Shown here piece after piece: positions 23,712 to 26,585 of a stretch of 26,585 nt of DNA (within the stretch, counting starts at the first letter, position 1; each line of letters opens with the position of its first letter). Source of the DNA: an uncultured Eubacterium sp. (lineage in GTDB: Bacteria > Bacillota > Clostridia > Lachnospirales > Lachnospiraceae); the NCBI GenBank assembly GCA_910580075.1, contig CAJTVR010000062.1, positions 1 through 26,585 on the forward strand, written 5' to 3'. Made by a program: the position numbers and the translations under genes. The notes beneath the pieces were generated by a model. It saw nothing but the letters and a program-made list of their open reading frames with translations. It was not told the origin of the DNA and made no database searches.

Positions 23712-23776
23712 ATATTTGTGTACAATACTGCTTGTCATATCCTTTTTGATACACAAATAGTATTGTACACAAATAT
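23712..23776. promoter_or_regulatory. 18-bp perfect inverted repeat overlapping the yajC promoter
   Basis: ATATTTGTGTACAATACT (23712-23729) is exactly inverted at 23759-23776, with a 29-bp spacer that contains a further partial copy (TACACAAAT, 23750-23758). The right arm covers the -10 of the yajC promoter. The transcript would begin inside the repeat, so this reads better as a multi-site operator than as an RNA hairpin. The binding protein is unknown. Confidence 0.6.
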
Positions 23777-23790
23777 AGAAGATTGGGCAA
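23762..23790 (-). promoter_or_regulatory. Candidate yajC promoter
   Basis: On the minus strand, TTGCCC (23785-23790), 17-bp spacer, TACAAT (23762-23767). The -10 sits within the right arm of the 18-bp inverted repeat, so a bound protein would block it. Confidence 0.55.
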
Positions 23791-23860
23791 GCCTTTTAGA
23801 AAAATTTAACGATTAAGCTGTATATTTTGCTGACAGTTCAGACAAACCGGCCTGTTATAT

Positions 23861-23900
23861 GCAAAAATTCATGGAAAATTGTTTTGCAATGAAATTTTGC
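23861..23900 (-). repeat. AT-rich hairpin after tgt
   Basis: GCAAAAATTCAT (23861-23872) pairs with ATGAAATTTTGC (23889-23900) at 11 of 12 positions with a 16-base loop, 15 bp past the tgt stop. There is no clear T-run after it, so termination is possible but unproven. Confidence 0.4.
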
Positions 23901-23915
23901 GCTGCCAGGCATTCA

Positions 23916-25052
23916 TCACTGCTGCGCTGCCTGAGAAAATCCTTCCAGCTTTTTCTTTTTATACGCAGCAAAATCCGAAGCCTCTATCGCTTCGCGGATT
24001 TCTTCCATCATTTTATTATAAAAATACAGGTTATGCAGCACGCACAGCCGCATTCCAAGCATTTCTTTTGCCTTAAGCAGATGCCGGATATACGCGCGGC
24101 TGTATCTGCGGCATGCAGGACACTGGCAGCCTTCTTCAATCGGACGCATATCTGTTTCGTACTGTCTGTTAAACAGATTCCGTTTGCCTGAATTTGTATA
24201 TACATGCCCGTGTCTTCCGTTTCTGGTCGGATATACGCAGTCAAAAAAGTCTACGCCCCGCTCTACGCTTTCCAGAATATTTTCCGGTGTGCCGACCCCC
24301 ATTAAATAAGTCGGTTTATTGTCCGGCAGATGCGGTACGGTGACTTCTAAAATATGATACATCTCCTCATGCGTTTCGCCCACTGCCAGGCCGCCGACAG
24401 CATAGCCGTCTAATTCCAGTTCGGCAATGCGTTTTGCATGGTCCATACGGATATCGTCAAAAACAGCTCCCTGGTTAATTGCAAACAGCAGCTGGTTTTT
24501 ATTAATGGTATCTTCAAGGCTGTTCAGACGTGCCATTTCCTCCTTGCAGCGTTTCAGCCAGCGTGTGGTACGCTCTACCGAATTCTGCACATACGTCCTG
24601 TCCGCACGGCTTGACGGGCATTCGTCAAATGCCATCGCAATCGTAGATGCAAGATTGGACTGAATCTGCATACTCTGTTCCGGCCCCATAAAAATCCTCC
24701 GGCCGTCTACATGCGAGTGAAAATAAACGCCCTCTTCTTTGATTTTGCGAAGGTCAGCAAGCGAAAACACCTGAAACCCGCCGGAATCCGTCAGAATCGG
24801 CTTGTCCCAAACCATAAATTTATGCAGTCCGCCCATCTGTCTGATCAGCATATCGCCGGGACGTACATGCAGATGATATGTGTTGGACAATTCCACCTGC
24901 GTGCCGATGCCTTCCAAATCCTCCGTCGATACCGCACCTTTAATCGCCCCGCAGGTACCTACATTCATAAATACCGGCGTCTGGATATCACCATGCACGG
25001 TATGTAAAACACCGCGCTTTGCGCGGCCTTCTTTTTTGATTAATTCATACAT
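23916..25052 (-). CDS. tgt: tRNA-guanine transglycosylase (queuine tRNA-ribosyltransferase)
   Basis: 378 residues, standard bacterial length. The catalytic Asp89 is in ILTDSGGFQVFSL; AMAFDECPSS and the base-binding GGLAVGE (220-226) follow. The nucleophile Asp271 lies in DFFDCVYPTRNGRHG. Zinc ligands are Cys309, Cys311, Cys314 and His340 (CQCPAC...LHNLYFY). It replaces guanine 34 with preQ1 in tRNAs with GUN anticodons during queuosine synthesis. It starts 1 bp after the upstream purO-like stop, with no good ribosome site, so it is probably translationally coupled. Confidence 0.97.
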   Translation of the reverse strand: MYELIKKEGRAKRGVLHTVHGDIQTPVFMNVGTCGAIKGAVSTEDLEGIGTQVELSNTYHLHVRPGDMLIRQMGGLHKFMVWDKPILTDSGGFQVFSLADLRKIKEEGVYFHSHVDGRRIFMGPEQSMQIQSNLASTIAMAFDECPSSRADRTYVQNSVERTTRWLKRCKEEMARLNSLEDTINKNQLLFAINQGAVFDDIRMDHAKRIAELELDGYAVGGLAVGETHEEMYHILEVTVPHLPDNKPTYLMGVGTPENILESVERGVDFFDCVYPTRNGRHGHVYTNSGKRNLFNRQYETDMRPIEEGCQCPACRRYSRAYIRHLLKAKEMLGMRLCVLHNLYFYNKMMEEIREAIEASDFAAYKKKKLEGFSQAAQQ

Positions 25053-25053
25053 A

Positions 25054-25767
25054 TTATTTATTCTTATTCACAATCCTTGATTCATATTTTCCAGTTGCAG
25101 TCTCAATAAACCGTACAAATAAAGACACTTTATTTTCCAGATTCAGATTCGACCATAAGAGGTCTGTAAAGGCGTCAATATCTCCCGAAATGCCTACACG
25201 TACCGGTTCCCCTTCAAAACTCGGCAGCGGCTCTCCATCTCCTTTGTATGTATGGATCAAATGTCCTTCCCCGGCTAACGGATTTTCATATCCAAATGTA
25301 TAGCGGCAGCAGGAAGACGGCCTGCCTTCGTTGCTCTTTAAAATCGACATCGCATAATCGTATCTGCCGTTTTCAATATGCATCATGCCGGAAATGCGCG
25401 GCGTATAATTCGGCTCATCCGGCTCAAATGTCCTGGTGCGCAGTGCCTGTTCAAAAGTGTATTCATCATCCATAAGCTCATAAATGGTATCTGTCTGGTC
25501 GCCGTTTGTAATAATTGTTTTATTGCCAAGCACACGTACCGGAGCATAAATCACAAGGCTCGGGTCGCTCAGTTTTGCCGGGTCGAATGCCTTTGTGCGA
25601 ATTCCCGCACCGTCTTCTACGAAAATGCGGTTGCGGCTGTTTACGCTTCTGCCCATGATAAAATAGGCGGTTACAGCATATGTACTGTCCGGAGTGAGTC
25701 CGATGATAATACCGCGGCCCGGGTATGGATTATTTTTCAGATAATTCTCAAGTGATGTGATTTCCAT
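25054..25767 (-). CDS. purO: PurO-like IMP cyclohydrolase
   Basis: 237 residues. The opening LENYLKNNPYPGRGIIIGLTPDSTYAVTAYFIMGRSVNSRNRIF matches the archaeal-type IMP cyclohydrolase family (PurO), including the GRSxxSRNR stretch. Later blocks are NGDQTDTIYE, EPDEPNYTPRISGM and GEPLPSFEGEPVRV. PurO closes FAICAR to IMP, the last step of purine synthesis, replacing the cyclohydrolase domain of PurH. It is somewhat longer than archaeal forms (about 200). Similar proteins are common in Lachnospiraceae. GGGAGGAA precedes the ATG at 25767. It is the first gene of the purO-tgt unit. The family assignment is from motif memory, and activity is inferred. Confidence 0.85.
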   Translation of the reverse strand: MEITSLENYLKNNPYPGRGIIIGLTPDSTYAVTAYFIMGRSVNSRNRIFVEDGAGIRTKAFDPAKLSDPSLVIYAPVRVLGNKTIITNGDQTDTIYELMDDEYTFEQALRTRTFEPDEPNYTPRISGMMHIENGRYDYAMSILKSNEGRPSSCCRYTFGYENPLAGEGHLIHTYKGDGEPLPSFEGEPVRVGISGDIDAFTDLLWSNLNLENKVSLFVRFIETATGKYESRIVNKNK

Positions 25768-25800
25768 GGTATATTCCTCCCTGTTGTTATTGATGGACTA

Positions 25801-25809
25801 AGTATACCA
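25801..25809 (-). promoter_or_regulatory. Extended -10 promoter of purO-tgt
   Basis: On the minus strand, TGGTATACT is an extended -10 (TGn-TATACT) 34 bp before the purO ATG. The -35 region is poor. An imperfect palindrome CCACATACGTGG (25807-25818) overlaps it and could be an operator. Confidence 0.55.
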
Positions 25810-25863
25810 CATACGTGGAGAAAGTGCTATAGCAGGAAAGGTTTATTGTGAAAACAAATGGCA

Positions 25864-25892
25864 GTGCTTTATCCTGACAGGAACTAAAGCAC
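25864..25892. repeat. Hairpin upstream of purO promoter
   Basis: GTGCTTT (25864-25870) pairs with AAAGCAC (25886-25892), with an inner TCCT/AGGA stem. No T-run on either side. It abuts the tandem 17-mers. Confidence 0.45.
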
Positions 25893-25922
25893 ATTGATTA
25901 CCCGGGCACATTGATTACCCGG
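25889..25922 (+). repeat. Perfect 17-bp tandem duplication
   Basis: GCACATTGATTACCCGG occurs twice head to tail, 25889-25905 and 25906-25922, without a mismatch, suggesting a recent slippage event. It lies in non-coding DNA upstream of the purO promoter. Confidence 0.8.
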
Positions 25923-25949
25923 ACGCCGGGCGGAGAAACATTTTCCTTT

Positions 25950-26181
25950 TTCTGTTCCGCCTGCGAACAGTAGAAACTTCTAAATTTTCTGCTTCCAGGC
26001 TATGGCTGCGGACGAACCGGTGCCTGATGCCCTGACGCTATTTCATGCTTTATGTTTTGGCACTGGCAGGCACCTTTTGGGGCTTCTTTGTTTTCTATAG
26101 CGGCAGACAGTGAGCCCCAAAAAGTGCCTGCCGGGGCTGATGCTGAAAGCGTGAAAAATCGCCAGAACATCAGGCACTGGT
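25950..26181. repeat. Large nested palindromic intergenic element (copy B)
   Basis: The left flank 25950-26031 matches copy A at 13077-13158. It then enters nested inverted repeats: outer arms ACCGGTGCCTGATG (26016-26029) and CATCAGGCACTGGT (26168-26181), 13 of 14 pairing; inner arms GGCAGGCACCTTTTGGGGCT (26065-26084) and AGCCCCAAAAAGTGCCTGCC (26113-26132), 19 of 20 pairing; and partially pairing bases between them. No reading frame is evident. This is the form of a REP/MITE-like element able to fold into a long hairpin. Confidence 0.7.
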
Positions 26182-26263
26182 GTTAGTATATAAATGTGGA
26201 CAGGAAAAGTTGAACAACCTATAATTTTGCCCCCATCGCCATCCTATCAGCGGCATCCAAAAG

Positions 26264-26306
26264 CAAGAAAAAGAGAGGCCCGCCAACCACTCCGGTGAAC
26301 CTCTCT
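26264..26306 (-). terminator. Rho-independent terminator after coding remnant
   Basis: AGAGAGG (26272-26278) and CCTCTCT (26300-26306) form the stem, with further inner pairing around CACTCCGGTG. On the minus strand it is followed by a T-rich tract (TTTTTCTT, 26264-26271). It sits just past the TGA at 26311-26313. Confidence 0.65.
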
Positions 26307-26310
26307 GCGC

Positions 26311-26406
26311 TCAAAATCCCTTGAGTTTAAGCCATTCTTTCATACTTTCGCCTGTTAGTACCAAAAATCCTATGGCATTATTTTGAAATTGCCGCCTGTG
26401 CCGCTG
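26311..26406 (-). pseudogene. C-terminal coding remnant, unidentified
   Basis: Reading the minus strand back from the TGA at 26311 gives an open 31-codon stretch, QRHRRQFQNNAIGFLVLTGE then SMKEWLKLKGF, preceded by an in-frame stop. The only ATG in it leaves 10 codons. The residue mix looks coding-like and a good terminator follows, so it may be the tail of a decayed gene. I do not recognise the family. Confidence 0.3.
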
Positions 26407-26422
26407 TTATACTTTGATGACT

Positions 26423-26496
26423 TTTACCCCTCTTTACCCCATTTACCCCACCCAATTCGACATTCGACAAACGGGATTCGACAAAATCCCCTTGCT
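26423..26496 (+). repeat. Short iteron-like direct repeats
   Basis: TTTACCCC occurs three times within 26423-26449 (after CT, TC and A spacers), followed by ATTCGACA-type repeats in three copies (from about 26455 to 26484, the first two overlapping). Closely packed direct repeats just upstream of a strong promoter may be regulatory binding sites or origin-like iterons. Confidence 0.5.
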
Positions 26497-26546
26497 TTTG
26501 TGCGGAATCCGGCATAAAATGATTTCAGCGGAACACTCCGCAGCGT

Positions 26547-26575
26547 TTGACAGATGCGGGGGAATCTGTTACAAT
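26547..26575 (+). promoter_or_regulatory. Near-consensus sigma-A promoter pointing out of the window
   Basis: TTGACA (26547-26552), 17-bp spacer, TACAAT (26570-26575): perfect -35, five of six at -10. It must drive a gene starting beyond 26585. It is the best match to consensus in the window. Confidence 0.75.
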
Positions 26576-26585
26576 GAAAATACAA

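Noticed and set aside
23712..23776. Second invertible element at yajC
   Set aside because: Arms are only 29 bp apart, too close for typical site-specific inversion, and the arms overlap a single promoter as an operator would.

Overview
The window reads as a Firmicutes chromosome, most likely a gut Lachnospiraceae such as Blautia, Mediterraneibacter or a relative. Support for this: GGAGG-type ribosome binding sites, sigma-A promoters, a serC-serA pair, a leuB-ilvD-ilvB run, a PurO-type IMP cyclohydrolase and moderate GC. The genus is inferred from gene style only.

Positions 1-12617 (minus strand) hold the promoter-proximal part of a capsule or exopolysaccharide operon. In transcription order: an XRE-type regulator, a Wzz-like chain-length protein with a degenerate BY-kinase-like tail, a GT4 transferase, a WbpO/TviB-like UDP-HexNAc dehydrogenase, a WbpP/TviC-like epimerase, a GT2, a GT4, a second GT2, rfbF (CDP-glucose), an SDR reductase, an RfbC-like 3,5-epimerase, a Wzy-like polymerase and a short polysialyltransferase-like protein at the left edge. 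The genes are tightly packed and often overlap. They predict a capsule containing a uronic acid and a deoxyhexose. Flippase, initiating transferase and CDP-glucose 4,6-dehydratase are not in view.

Positions 12618-13255 hold the most interesting feature. Two identical 25-bp sequences lie in opposite orientation (12699-12723 and 13007-13031), each with internal dyad symmetry, around a 283-bp segment that contains a promoter-like sequence. This is the layout of an invertible promoter placed directly upstream of the capsule operon. In this assembly the better promoter inside points right, away from the capsule genes, so the sequenced state may be capsule-OFF. No recombinase is encoded in the window.

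Positions 13256-15905 (plus strand) carry an OmpR/VanR-type response regulator, its overlapping histidine kinase, and a small secreted protein with three DxNGDGICD calcium-loop-like repeats. An 11-bp tandem direct repeat just upstream of the small gene is a good candidate response-regulator site. It is followed by decayed 60-bp tandem repeats and a long inverted repeat that probably ends transcription from both sides.

Positions 16305-23187 (minus strand) are amino-acid biosynthesis: leuB, ilvD, ilvB, then serC and serA. Positions 23336-25767 (minus) are purO-like, tgt and yajC; yajC has a promoter overlapped by an 18-bp perfect inverted repeat.

Positions 25768-26585 contain no convincing intact gene. 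They hold the purO promoter, a tandem 17-mer, a large nested palindromic element whose left flank recurs at 13077-13158, then a region resembling the edge of another (possibly mobile) unit: a small coding remnant with terminator, short iteron-like repeats, and a near-consensus promoter pointing out of the window.
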